A stretch of DNA of 64,000 bases from Pholiota molesta (lineage: Eukaryota; Basidiomycota; Agaricomycetes; Agaricales; Strophariaceae): positions 248,001-312,000 of the forward strand of contig JACGCK010000042.1 in assembly GCA_014925825.1 (NCBI GenBank), read 5' to 3'. Below the pieces are notes generated by a model. That model ran no database searches, was not told where the DNA came from, and saw only the letters and a program-made list of their open reading frames with translations. Shown here in pieces: positions 28,919 to 40,664 of the stretch. The translations under genes were made by a program, and so were the position numbers. The number at the start of each line of letters is the position of its first letter. The first letter of the stretch is position 1.

Positions 28919-29790
28919 TCATGCCGTCACTGAAACTGGCGCGATAGGCGGGACGGGGACCGAATCTGGCCCCGCAAAATTGCCTCTGATATAGTCCACC
29001 GTGTATGTAGTGTTATCACTCGCCACCGCCTGCAAGTCGATCGTCAGCGAACGCCCAGAATCCACAATACTGCCGACATAGTAGGCATAGCCGTCGACGA
29101 GCACGGCCGTCTTGTTGTGCTGCAGTGGGACGGTGTAGTTCAGTGCGGTAGGGTAGGTATCAAAGGTGTAGCCGAGCATTGTTGCATTGGTGATGTTGAT
29201 ATCAGTGCGGATCTAGTCGTAAAGGCGTCAGTATCCCTTGCTAGTCCTATGTTGATATCTCGCGTAGAAGACGTACCCCAGTCACGAAGGTGAAGTTTGC
29301 CAGAAAAGACCCACCACCAAGGGGCTTCGTCGTCCCGAGCTCATATACAGATATCACCTCATCCTGCGGGAACAGATACCCACCGCCACCGTTATCAAGT
29401 GTCTGCGGCCCCGAACCGTCACCATCGTCGAGCACAAAACCAAAATTTACAGGGACTTACGCGAGACGTAGTCCGCGGCCGTCAGAACCTGGCTCGATTA
29501 GATCATGCTTATCTCCGGCCTGTCCAGCTCATAGAATATCGACGCATCGAGCCCACCCGTCCCATCCGTAATATTATGCGTCGCCATATCTTGATACGCC
29601 ACGGTGCAATCAGTTTCAATCGCACACGCGTATCATGAGCAAAAACGCGCTCACAAAACGAAGCTACTGCGCACCAACACTACTCGGCGGGTCGCCACGT
29701 GTCCTGCAGTCAGTCGATTCCCCGGTTGTCGCCGCCCTCCCACAGAAAGCTTTCCAGCGCTTCGTACTGGGGCGATGAGGAGGATACCAC
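28919..29790 (-). pseudogene. Heme-peroxidase-like pseudogene, copy 1 (middle deleted)
   Basis: Minus strand. An N-terminal piece reads SSPQYEALESFLWEGG near 29780-29730 but runs into stops. Then TVAYQDMATHNITDGTGG (about 29605-29550) matches the distal heme-site segment of this fungal peroxidase family, where AYHDMATH is expected; the distal His is Gln here. The proximal-His exon (present in copy 2) is missing. The C-terminal exons survive: DDGDGSGPQTLDNGGGGYLF to FVTG at about 29438-29277, and from ATMLGYTFDTYPTALNY to APVSVTA ending at 28919. These are about 80% identical to copy 2. The gene cannot make an active enzyme. Confidence 0.75.
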
Positions 29791-31373
29791 CACTAGCCTG
29801 GAAGTCGTTGATGCATTGGCGAGCAGATGTGGATGGATGAAAGGAAAGGCAATGGGGTACGGCGATTGCGGTGAGATTTAGGGCAGAGATCGTGTTCGGT
29901 GGTCCGTAGGCAAGTCTGAGGCGGCGGTGCTGCCTAAAAGGCTCAACGAGTTCCGGGAGCGCGCAGAGACTCTGAGATTTGATGGTGCGTGATTTTCGAA
30001 CCCCAATTCAAGGCTGGTCTGTGTGTACGGGAATGGGTCGCATTGTTATGGTCGAGACGCACGAACACAGGAGCATTGAGCGGGGACGATGCGCGATGGG
30101 ACTAGGAACATCCAAGTCAGCATCGATTCGGCGGGATGTGGGGGGAACTCACATGAGATCGTCGAATTCGTCTGCCAGCAGCGAACTAGGCCTCCCGCGG
30201 CCCTCAACGATCCCGCTCGAAAACGCTCGTCTCGTCTAGATGTTGCTGTCCGCGGCGTTTCGTTGCCAATGGGCCCGGAGTGTGACGATCGCGGTGAGAT
30301 GAAGGACGAAGACGGTGTCCAGTGGTCCGTACGTGAGTCGGGAGGTGGTGAACCTTGCATAGATGGTTCAGCTAACGTCGGCTACACGCGGAGAGTGCGC
30401 GGTTTGATGTTGCACGATGTTGACTCTGAAATCTGGTCTGTGGGTGACTCTGTCGGCGTATGTGTTGTATCTAGTGAGTACGGATACGTCGTTTAAGTAA
30501 GTGCATACCTCTATGACATGTATTTGGAGAACGTACCTCAGCTGTCCATCCACTCATTCCCTGGCACTGCGATTCCCTATCTTGCTCGACGCTTGGTTGA
30601 AATACGTCTACGTGCGTCGGGGTGGGTGTGTTGAGGAAGAGTGTTTGATGTCGGCTTTCCTGCGCAGCAACGCGTGGACGGTTGTTCGAGGTTTGTACGA
30701 GACGACATTCGCCTAAGATCAGAGTGGGGAAAAGGGCGTTGTGGCCCTCAGATTACCAATTAAACTGTGAAAGCATCAAATGTAAGTTTCAATCTTTGAG
30801 CAGTACGACCTGACTCACCGTGAATTCGTTTGCCAGCAAAAGATAACGCCACCCGCGGCGCACGATTCAAACGTATACATACACGACGGCTTGAGCCACG
30901 TAGCACGACCTTGGGTGCGTTGCTCATGACGTTGCGCTCTTGTTTGCGATACTAGTGCCATCGCGGTCGTTCGAATCCTCGATGGCGAGGTGGCCGGTGG
31001 ACGGGCTAGGAAGGACAATGCCTAAGAACCCAGAGGTGAGTGGTGGCCGCGTGTTGGTAATCACAATACAGATTCGAATGCGGCTGAAGATGCAAACCGT
31101 GCACTACGAACAGAAATCCAGAGAGAACGATTGAGGCTGGCTGAATGAAGAGAACAAAGCTGATGTTTTGCTGATGTTCGCCGTTGCTGTCGCGGGTTCC
31201 ACGGTCCGAACACGCGGCGTCAATTAGAACGGCCCGACCATCACATGCCCATCGATTTTCCCGCTCACTTTCACGATGCCCGATATCATTCACAATCCGA
31301 TAAAGCTCATACCAGAACTCGATCTTCGACGCAAAAAAAGTTCACAAAACATGATCTACTGTACACTGTACCC
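29791..31373. other. No supported gene; short duplicated segment
   Basis: Several ORFs of 60-135 codons without motifs. A segment at about 30160-30215 recurs at 30820-30870 (shared AATTCGT.TGCCAGCA and CCACCCGCGGC-like words), so part of the region is duplicated. Confidence 0.4.
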
Positions 31374-32064
31374 TCAAACTGCTCGCCTGATTTGCTGTTC
31401 AAACACACTGCCATTGTTTATCCTCCAGCCTACCCCGACCGCCTGTGGTGGCACCCGCAATCCATTGTTTTCTTCTGAAATTGCGATTTCCCCCTTGTAG
31501 TACGTCGTTGACCATTCCCTCTCCCTTTTTTTGACCTCACGCGGCCTATGGGTACTTGGGAGAACCCTGACGAGCTTGCCATCTTTCCCCAGCGGCAAAT
31601 GACGGATTGCTGCCCATGAGTTGGAGTCGTCCTCCTGGTTGGGAAAACGGGCGCTTTGGGATGGGCCGTGAGGCTTCGAGGCGGTGGACGTCCCATTGGC
31701 GGGTGAGATGGTCAACGGGCCAGCGGAGGCGATGACGGGGGGCATTGACATATTGCCAATAGCGTTGGTTGTTTTCGGTGCTAAGCGCCCCAAATTCTGC
31801 GTCGGTGGCAGTTCTGCCCTGATCGATTGTTCTGAGGAGTTGCCAGTGGTCGGAGGGTATGGGTTACCGACGCGTCTTTTTGGTGGTCTGCGTGTCGATG
31901 GCCCTGACCCTTCTGAGTCGACGATGGCCGGAATGGGCGTACTACCGATGGCGTTTGTTGTTTTTGGGGGTGGGCGTTTCGATTTCTTCTCTGGCTTTGC
32001 AGCGTCGCGTCTTGCCTTTGTCGATGGTTCCTTCTTCGCCCTCTTTCTCCTATATCCAAACGGT
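31374..32064 (-). CDS. Hypothetical basic protein (fragment)
   Basis: The minus frame is open from about 32064 to the stop at 31374, with no clear start Met (the 5' exon is probably missing). It begins with a Lys/Arg-rich stretch (KRAKKEPSTKARRDAAK), contains PKTTNAIG twice (about 31940 and 31780), a Ser/Pro-rich linker, and ends with a less biased segment, SWAAIRHLPLGKDGKLVRVL. I recognise no family. The long plus-strand ORF over the same bases mirrors the same internal repeat and is probably its shadow. Confidence 0.4.
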
Positions 32065-32440
32065 CAGAACGACTTCACCAAGAGAGGATTGATCCCAAAA
32101 TTCACCTTTGATCTATTGTCGATTGAGAATGGTTATTCTCACAGACGTCCTCGTCGTTGTCGGAATACTTGCGTTTTCCGGCTGCGGCGGGTAGATTCAA
32201 TTTAAAATTTTGGTGTGTCAACCCACTCTCGTTTGAGTGAGTTGACCGTTCCGGTCCTGTAAAAGGCCGTTCTTCTACAATCAACTTATCAGCGCCAATC
32301 AGCCTATCACTGCAGCAATTGACTTACCAGCGATAGTTTGGGAGCAAACGGGGATTATGCTCCCAAAACTCCTCGCCTGCTGTGGTCCGCGAAATGTACT
32401 CCCCCCATTGCTGTTGGGATCGGAGTAATACGCGACCGCG
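32065..32440. other. No gene
   Basis: Spacer between two minus-strand genes; no coding signal on either strand. Confidence 0.4.
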
Positions 32441-32449
32441 GGAGGATGT

Positions 32450-33826
32450 GGCGCTTAAGTGGATGTGAGTTCATACTCGAACAATGTTAATTTTCTAATG
32501 GACTTACCACAGATTGGCGGCGCAAGGGGCATCCCCATTGTCCGCTTCTCGTGCGCGAACTCCAAGTGCGGCACGACGTCCAGGTTGTATGGCGCCGATC
32601 CTTTTTCATCAAAGAAGATAGATAGTCATGTTCTCTACCCGTACAACCGTATTACGTACCTGTTCTCGACAAGGCGACATGTTGAACGTCCCCCGACTCT
32701 GTTGAAGGGAACGATGGGTGGCGAGGGTTCCCATGGTATGCATTCGTTACATTGTCGTTGCGGTAAGAGTACCGCGGGGCTCCCGGAGGATATGGTGCTA
32801 TTAGTGGATGTCAGTCGGTACTAGAACGATATCAATACTTATTAGACTTACTACGGATTGGCAGGGGGAAAGGCATTCCCATTTGCCGCTGGTCTTGCGC
32901 GACGTCAAAGCGCGGAGGGACGTTGTGCGCCGCCGATCCTATTCCACCAAGGGACAATGTTAGCCATGTCTTCTAGTACCCATACGATGTTGTCGCATAC
33001 CCGTCCTTGAAGAGCCAACATGTTGAGGATGCCTGTACGCTGTCAAAGGGAATGATGAGCAATAAGCTTCGTTTTCTCACTCGATCCCATACCTGCTGAC
33101 ACCTGCGAATCCTCGTAGACTATCGGATCGACCTGCTGCAACGCTCCGCCATCGGCAATGAACCTCGCCAAGCTCTCGCACTCCTCGATAACCTCAGGGC
33201 TGTACCTTGTTTCATGTTGCTCAGCCGTAGTATGGGCCACTAGCGGTGCGAGGTGGGCTGTGGGACCTGTACGAATCGCTCAATCATCTTCGAACAGTGT
33301 ACGTTTGCTTGTCAAAGAGGGATGATATACCTTGTGGCGGTGTTGCCAAGCCTGAGCTTGATGTGCTCGAAGATGAAGGTGTTGAACCATCCCACCCCGA
33401 AAGCTCGGAGACGTAAGCTACATTGATATACATGTAAATATTATTCACTCGAAATGCACGGATAGGATGTACTTACGGATTGCCGGGGAGCCATACACGA
33501 CCCTGTTTTGCGAAGTCTGACTCCAATGGTTTTCTGGGGTGATTTGAGGTGTGGAAGCTGTACCAAATCGTTCAATCATCGTCGCATCCTGTATTCTTGC
33601 TTTTCAAAGAGAAATAGCGTACCTTGTTGCGGTGATGCGAAGCCTAAGCTTGAACTCCCGGATGATGGTGAAGTTGAACTGTACATTTGGGAAAATTCCG
33701 CGGCGAACGCTATATCGATATAAATGTAAATCTTATCGAGAAGAGGGCGAGCGCGGACAGGGTGTACTCACGGAATTGCGGAATGCCATAGGTACCAGAG
33801 TGGTTATGAAAGTTCGAGGTAGACAT
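32450..33826 (-). CDS. Locus A: modular multi-exon gene, unknown family
   Basis: Start ATG 33826. Exons 33826-33772, 33709-33623, 33557-33477, 33417-33331, 33266-33093, 33039-33001 and 32938-32855. Introns 1-6 are 53-65 nt and all phase 1, and every join keeps frame. The product is Ser/Gln/Pro-rich (MSTSNFHNHSGTYGIP..., STPQITPENHWSQ, TRYSPEVIEECESLARFI). Exons 2 and 4 are both 87 nt and similar in sequence, so an exon-intron pair was duplicated. The exon GSAAHNV...RQMGMP (32938-32855) recurs as GSAPYNL...RTMGMP near 32600-32520, part of a second tandem duplication of about 355 bp, so the 3' end of the gene is unclear. No signal peptide or known domain. Related to loci B and C. Confidence 0.55.
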
Positions 33827-35741
33827 TGGATGAATATAGTAGGCGGAAAGGCTTAGACGTCGGGTAGATTCGTAGGGCGAGAATATAAGGAGTGGAAAAC
33901 AACGATTCCCCGCAACAAGTCGACCCTTATATCTCAAAAGCCTCATGGCCACCTGTCTGTGGCATGCTGTGCATCCACACCTCCCACTACCTCCTGCTTC
34001 GCGGCGTCAATGACTCGAGATTGTGTAACAAGCGTTCAATTTCTTGTTAAGGCCCTCGCTTGAAATGGGCCAAAATAGACGAAAGATCAAGATCAATCAG
34101 ATTTTTGGAAGAACGCTGTCAGTTCGTGACACTTCACCTAAATTGGAGCCGGCAGATGCCCGGATCGCACCTTAATAGTGAAAATGGAGGTATCCTTGGA
34201 TGGGCCTTTGTGGGTCAATTGGATAACAGAAACGAGGCCAGACAATAGGCGACTCGGAAACAACGTCCTTCTTCAACATGGAGATAAGTGAATTCTCCCA
34301 CCCCCCATTTCCGTGGAGTCCTTTTCTTGGAGAACGTGCTGGAACACGTCCAATAGTTCAACACTAATCAAACCGTCTCTCGAACATGTAGCATGGCAAA
34401 AAAAAGCTGGCAAGGCGTACTAAAATGTGCACGTGCATTCAGCGGTGCGGAAATGGCTGCTCTCCATGGCATAGGTTGGCCTTTGGCCCGGGCCCGTGCT
34501 GTGTGTATATGGGTATAAATTCCCGTGGATAGTGTACGAATGCAACGTTGCGGGCAGACCTTTGATCACATTTAGACTTGCAATGCCGAAATGTGTTTCG
34601 TACGAGTCGTAAACTGTCAGTTGGACACACAATCTAAAATTGGAGCGCTGTTCTCTTTCACCCAGGATAAAAAAATTTATTGCCTGACACTATGAGCATT
34701 GAATTGACTCTGTACAGATCCACACGCGAAATATGGTTAAGTATCACGAGTTAATTGAAGGAAGCCATATCAAGGCGTTTATGATGATTCTGAATTGATA
34801 AATGAGGGCGCAAATGTTATGACACTTACAGGGCCCCATTCGCCCGCAGTCCAGTGCGCAATATTTATTATTAAGCACCTGCTTACAGAAATGCAAGCAA
34901 CATCCGCTGAAAAACATGTGTTGGGATTCTCGAATGAACAGGGTGATCAATGGTGATGGCGCGAGCCGAGTGCCACTAAACCTCAACATCTTTGACCGAC
35001 CCTGATTTCGAAGCCGACGTGCTGCTTCTTCAGCTTTCAGGTGACCGGTGAGCGCTTGAGAACTTGAGCGCTTGGGCCATGAATCCATTCGGCTGCATAA
35101 GCTCGTCCAAACATTCAGCCACAGCGACCCCCTCGCGACTCATTCCAACGAGCAGCAGCAGACACAAGAAATGGGTGTTTTGTCACCATGAGTGCTTGAG
35201 AAACGACTAAGATTGCGTTTACCTTAGATGAATATAGATACCAAAGGGATTTTTGTACAATATCCATGATCATTTCGATAATTGGAAAGGGGTTATTCTA
35301 TATTAGCAATACCCATACAAGGAAATAATGACCAGGAGCCTGGAGGGCCGTTCCAAAATACACCATGGAGTCACTTACACTGCGAGTGGCAATTTTGAGA
35401 ACGTGCAAGCGGTGCCAAAGCAGCATGAGGGTGCTGAAATAAAAGCCGAATCGCCAGACTTGCTTCGTAGTTGAACCAAGCAGCGCAAACATCTTGTGGT
35501 AATGTCGTTCCCATATTCTTCTCAGCACGATACTCTCGATATCGACTATGTAAATGCACGGCATACGGTCGTAGCGAATCCGTATACATACCTTGCATCG
35601 CCTGCCCGCGTACAGGACCCACGTTAGTGCTTATTTTCTCTGGGAGGTCAATCTAATGATAATGTATTCGTTCAACAGTGACACCGACACAGTGGCAACA
35701 CGTATCCACGCCCGAGCGTAAGGTCGTCGTCTCTTAAGGAG
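33827..35741. other. 1.9 kb without a supported gene
   Basis: Short ORFs only. A minus-strand ORF at 35298-35564 has a hydrophobic stretch (FGFYFSTLMLLW) but no supporting start, splice pattern or family motif, so I leave it uncalled. Confidence 0.4.
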
Positions 35742-37231
35742 ATGTTCATCCGATCTAACGATTACTTCGCCTTGTTATCTTTGCTAGCTAGCCTGCCCAT
35801 GCTACAGTGGGATGCGGTACCATCGATTCCGTCAAATATTGTGGCATCCTATCCACTTGACAATACAATGTTCTTCGATTCCGCCGCCACGTCGCCATTC
35901 GGGGAACTACCTGTGAACGCGCAGTCAGAAGGCACAGGCGAATACACGGCGCAATATACCTATACCTTGACCAGCAACGCACCATGGTACCCTGCGCCGC
36001 CTCCACAAGCCATGGATCGCCGCAGTTTTCAGGAGCCAGAGATACTTGCCTCTGCTTATCCATGGGCTTCAGTGGGTACGTGGTCTCATGTAGAGCGTCG
36101 TACGGACCTTACTGACGCGATGTTTACGTAGAGTCACAGAATACGCACGTCCCGCCAGGAGGGGAGGACGAAACTGGTGATATGTGGTTTACCCCGGAGC
36201 GGAGGGCGACGCTCCAAGAGGCACTGAAGAAACCTCATCATCGTGAGTCGATATCTCAGTAATATGTTGTATATCGCTTACATTCCGACTACGCAAAGGC
36301 TCGCTTTTGCCCTATCCTCGTTTGTATTCCAAGGGCTTCCAAATAACACCGGAGAATTATGCCCAAGGTGGAACGGGCAGCCAATATCAGCATCCAGTGT
36401 TGGATGGCGGTCGGCCTGAAACTGTCGAGGATATATTGCCAGGTACTTGATTAACTGGTTGAATTCAGAACATGAACGTAACTCACCTCTTTCGTGATAG
36501 CAACGGGTAGTGCTCCTTACAACCTCAGTCGTCGTTATAATATGGCCGCCGAGATACCGAACGATACACAGATGACTGGTAAGATTTCTTTAATAACCTG
36601 GTATCGCCTCATTAGCTCATCTCGAATATTGAAGGATACCATCCTCATGCATACAGAGAATTCCACAACTCGACTATTTGCGCACCTACAAATGAATCAT
36701 CAAGTGGCCGAACACTGAGTCATCGCACACGATATATCGGTAAGCCAGGCATCACTTAGTTTATCCAGAATGCAGCTTATGCATCTGAGGTAGAGCCCAT
36801 ACCCGCAATAATACTAGCGCCCAATAAACAGCCTATCTCAGGGCCAATGATGTCGACACCCTCCTCCAAGAGGTGGTCGACGCGAGAAACCGTAGAATTT
36901 TACCTGGCCGCCAGAGCCAGCAAAACGCGCAGCTCGGGCGAAGTCGATGAGACTCGGAGTGAAGTTTCCCAATCGACGCCAAGTCAAAGGTATCTCTCGG
37001 GTTCGAACACCTTTTGATGAGATTGTCTGACGTTTTGGATACAGAACCAGAAAAGCAGACAGGAGACAGCCCCGACTGGCGAAGAACATGGAGACGCAAC
37101 GGAAGAGGAAACAGCGAAGATTAAGTCACTCACGCGATACCGCCAATCCGCTTTCCCTATCTGTTGCAATGAGCAGTGCCTGTCCTTCAACTAGAGCAGA
37201 ATCGGTGAATGCCATGGATATCCACAGGTGA
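35742..37231 (+). CDS. Locus B: modular multi-exon gene, unknown family
   Basis: Start ATG 35742. Exons 35742-36075, 36132-36242, 36299-36442, 36501-36578, 36635-36739, 36794-36989 and 37045-37231 (stop TGA). Introns are 54-58 nt; the first five are phase 1, the last phase 2. The total is 385 codons with frame kept throughout. The N-terminus has a short hydrophobic run (FALLSLLASLPML), then acidic/Pro-rich sequence. Exon 3 shares QITPEN with locus A, and exon 4 (TGSAPYNLSRRYNM) matches the SAPYN exon of locus A. The last exon is strongly basic (KADRRQPRLAKN, QRKRKQRR), a possible nuclear-localisation signal. The frame after 37231 can be extended by other splices (a run GDVFARYPLKGPAG), so the 3' end is provisional. 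Function unknown. Confidence 0.55.
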
Positions 37232-38682
37232 TGTCTTTGCCCGCTACCCGTTGAAAGGACCTGCTGGAAATTCCATGAGAGTCGGAGGTGGCTGGACAAG
37301 GAATGTTAGTGCATGGTCAACAGGAAATATGGAAGCCATAGTGACGTGTATCGTACGGTGAAAGCGTTCAGCGTGTTCTCTAGATTGCATCGATAGCTGG
37401 AGGAGCCTGGAAAGAAGTATGATTAGCGTAACGGTAGGGAAAGTATTTACAGAGATTGTTTGTACATACTCTATATCGACTGGCGCCTTAGGAGGCCGAA
37501 AGATGCTATCGATGATGGAGGGAGCGATGTGAGCGGGAAACCCAAGGGAAACCAAGCAGAAACTTCAAAGCCCGCCGGAATGTCGGACCGCAGTCTCCGC
37601 CCCAGGAACAAACCAGGAAGCTGGTCGTCGGCGACTCATCGATAAGTATCCCAACCTGATCCCAATGATATACAATCAATATCTCATCGATTCGTCAGTC
37701 ACAACATTGCATCGCATTTTTTTTGTTTGGCATTTTTCGGGTTCCATGATTTTCTCTATAGCATACACACTACACTGTACGCTTTCGATTAATCTACCCA
37801 ATCCGTATTTTATTTGAAACGTGATGTTGCTTGGAGACACCAGCCTCACCCGTTCGCGTGCGGTCAGATCCTGCAAGAAAAAACTTGGAAATTGGTGTGC
37901 TAGATCTACTTAAACGACAGCAGCCTTCTTGCGCGTGTGCTCATTCATCTGCCCTTAGCTCCCGTGAACTCGGGGCCCGGGCTTGTAATATTCACCTAAC
38001 GACCTCGCGGATTCGGATTCGATTGGGTGATATGCCGTCCGAAAGGCATTGTTTCCAGCAGTGGCACTTTGAAATGCTGTAAACAATGGCGGTCTGTATC
38101 TCACTAGTTGAAGATACGGTTTTTCATTATGAGCACATAGCCATACAACCGTCATTTTAACGAATTATTTTATCGGACATACCATTCGCTCCATGAGGTT
38201 GAAAATCAAGAGCCGTGAATTTAACTACAGCTGCGGATAATGCATATTTTGTACAGCGAAGATACTAGATGGCACCCGATACCCAGCAGGACGACGACCA
38301 TGAGGTCACTTCAGCCCAGGATTCACTCACATCGCGATCGGCGTCATCTGGTAGAAAGTACATCCATTGTTCCCTGAACGTGTTTCTCGAACCCGTGCTT
38401 TTAACCGTGTTCTCTATCCACTCGCAGTAAATTATCTACAATTTGTTCACTCAGTTGACATGTGGTATGTAACGCACTTGAGTTATGATGATGCTATTCA
38501 GTGGCACAACCTTGAAACACATACGAATGACATCTCATTTTCCATTGTTCAACGCTTTAGGACTCTGAGAAACTAATCTCGTTTTTGGTCGTGTAATGGG
38601 CCAGAAAATTATTATTTTCAGCTATATATGCCCAGTATCCATCGTCTGTTAGATATAATTCCCTCGGCTGGTCTTCTGTACT
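37232..38682. other. Possible 3' exons of locus B, otherwise no gene
   Basis: Two short coding-like stretches on the plus strand (about 37230-37360, and 37488-37645 with KPKGNQAETSKPAG) may be further exons of locus B, but I cannot join them in frame. The rest, to 38682, shows nothing. Confidence 0.3.
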
Positions 38683-39242
38683 ATGTCTTCCAATTCCGTA
38701 CCACAGCGCTATTGGCTCTCTTCTACCCATTCCAACTTTAATGACATTGACGATTCTTTCTGGCCTAAGCCGTAAGTACAGTGCCTACTTGCGCGTTAAC
38801 GAGATTGACATGTTTATCGACCTAGCTTACTCGTCCGAGCTCGGACTCTTACGACCAGAGTTCGTCGACATTAGGCAGCCCAAGTCTAGGCTTGGTAACC
38901 GCAAGGTACGTTATTTCTTTTGAAAAGCCAGATTACAAGATTTGATGATGATTCAAATATTTGATACAGCTTCTTCACCCTACATCGCACCGGAAGCAGC
39001 TTACGACACCACTGATCGTCAGTGGGTCTCATCGGAGGAACAGGAAGCGAGGTTCAGGGAGGTGTACCTAACACCTTACCGTAAGTGCATTTCATAGAGG
39101 CAGATCACATATATATTGACCATTGAATAGAAAATCCCCCGCTGCCCGAGGCTGTCGAAGAATGTGGGCGTACGACGTCGCTTCGGCCCTCGACTTCGCG
39201 CAGGACGGGGGGGAAGCAGAGGCGACCTTTAACCTGGTGATA
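38683..39242 (+). pseudogene. Locus C: decayed member of the modular family
   Basis: A start-like ATG at 38683 (MSSNSVPQRYWL), then exon-like blocks with GT-AG ends at about 38826-38907, 38974-39080 and 39131-39242. Exon 2 opens CTTACTCGTCCGAGC, nearly the same as locus A exon 4. The exon phases do not match: exon 1 ends in phase 2 where phase 1 is needed, and exon 2 changes frame near 38845 (YDQSSSTLGSPSLGL is one base off). Later exons (SSPYIAPEAAYDTTDRQW; NPPLPEAVEECG) still read in frame with each other. I take it as a frameshifted paralogue. Confidence 0.5.
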
Positions 39243-40290
39243 GCCAGATGACAACGTCTATATCCGCAGCCAATGGATACCAGGAGGACCCACCGCCATA
39301 TTCTCCATGGAGTTCTGCGCCGGTAGATTATTCTGCACCAGTTTAGCCGCTGCTAACTGGTGGTGAGCCTATTGAATCACTTTCATCGTTCAAATACGGA
39401 CTCAGCTCCTCTACAGTAGCATATCTTCCGGCTTCCACTCTATGGCCAACGAAGACGGGTCGAATACATACTATTGCAACCCACCAGTAAGTCAATTAGA
39501 AAATTGTCATTGTTTGAGTGCGGACTCACGTCCACTATAGCACCATATCCTCCAGCGGCCCCACAGTACGCGTCCCCAAACTACGATGGGGTGAATGAAC
39601 CAACCATCTACGAAGATCCATATGCGTTAACAGGTACGGGACTGAGTAAAAAAAATGATACATATTGCTCATCATTCCCTTCGACAGGATCCGACGCTCA
39701 TCAGCACATCATGTCGACAGGTATGTGATAACGTCGTACGAATAGAAGGCATATCTGACTCTCTTCCTTGATAGAATAGGATCGACGGCATACCGATCCG
39801 CTCCATGAGTTCGCGCAGGACAATCAGGAAGCGGCGCTAGCCTTCACCTGGCAGTAAGTCAATTAGAAAATTACTCCCAAACTTGAAGTATCGCTGGTAA
39901 GTCAATTGTTGCAATATCAGGCAGATTAGCGCTGATTAAGTAATAGAAGAACGGCCTTGTATAGGACCGGAACGTACGCGAATGAGAGGTGGTTGACGCA
40001 ACCAAAAAAAAAGTGTCTGATCATACCGCGACATCCGGAAAACGGAAACACGACGTAGCCATTCTATTAGATAATTGACATTGTTTGCATCTGGACTCAC
40101 CTCCACTAAGTATAATATCACACCCTCCATCAACCCGCATTATACCTATCCTAACTACGATGGGGCGAATGAACCGACAGTCTACGAGGATCCATATGCG
40201 TTGCATATGCGTTAGCAGGTACGGGATTGAGTAATTATGTGTCACCGGGCAACCCCCTTGGCTCGAGGATAACACTCAGAATTAGCGACG
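39243..40290 (+). repeat. Array of duplicated exon-intron fragments of the modular family
   Basis: The block reading APQYASPNYDGVNEPTIYE (about 39545-39640) recurs with changes at 40100-40200 (PNYDGANEPTVYED-like). An intron-like piece GTAAGTCAATTAGAAAATT occurs at about 39487 and 39855. The intron after YEDPYALTG ends TTGCTCATCATTCCCTTCGAC, nearly identical to intron 5 of locus A. These are fragments, not a full gene. Confidence 0.45.
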
Positions 40291-40664
40291 TTATCGACAA
40301 AAATAGCCTAACGTTCAAGAGGATAGTCACCACGGTAGTATCGATGTACTGGGAGATGGATCCATGAATTGTTTACTTCATGTATTGGATCGCCTTTGGA
40401 GGGATCAAAGACTAATAGCTGATACTTTTGCTCGATAGTAAGAATAGACATGCACGACTAGAATATCATTGCAAACTAAATAAACAAATGGTACATGTAC
40501 TGGGGTATCAAGGTTTTACTGGGTGATACCACTTGCAATTCGTACTCGCGTGTTTGATTTCGAAGTAAACAACATGAACGCAACCCTGGAAGCAGGCGGC
40601 CCATCGTTTACATTTCAAGGTCATGATAATACTGTACAATGACAATTATGACATGCACACGGCC
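40291..40664. other. No gene
   Basis: AT-rich spacer. From about 40655 it is similar to the 3' flank of the copy 1 peroxidase pseudogene. Confidence 0.4.

Noticed and set aside
31684..32205. 173-codon plus-strand ORF with hydrophobic repeats
   Set aside because: It mirrors the PKTTNAIG repeat of the minus frame; neither start context nor splice signals favour the plus strand. The choice of strand remains modestly uncertain.
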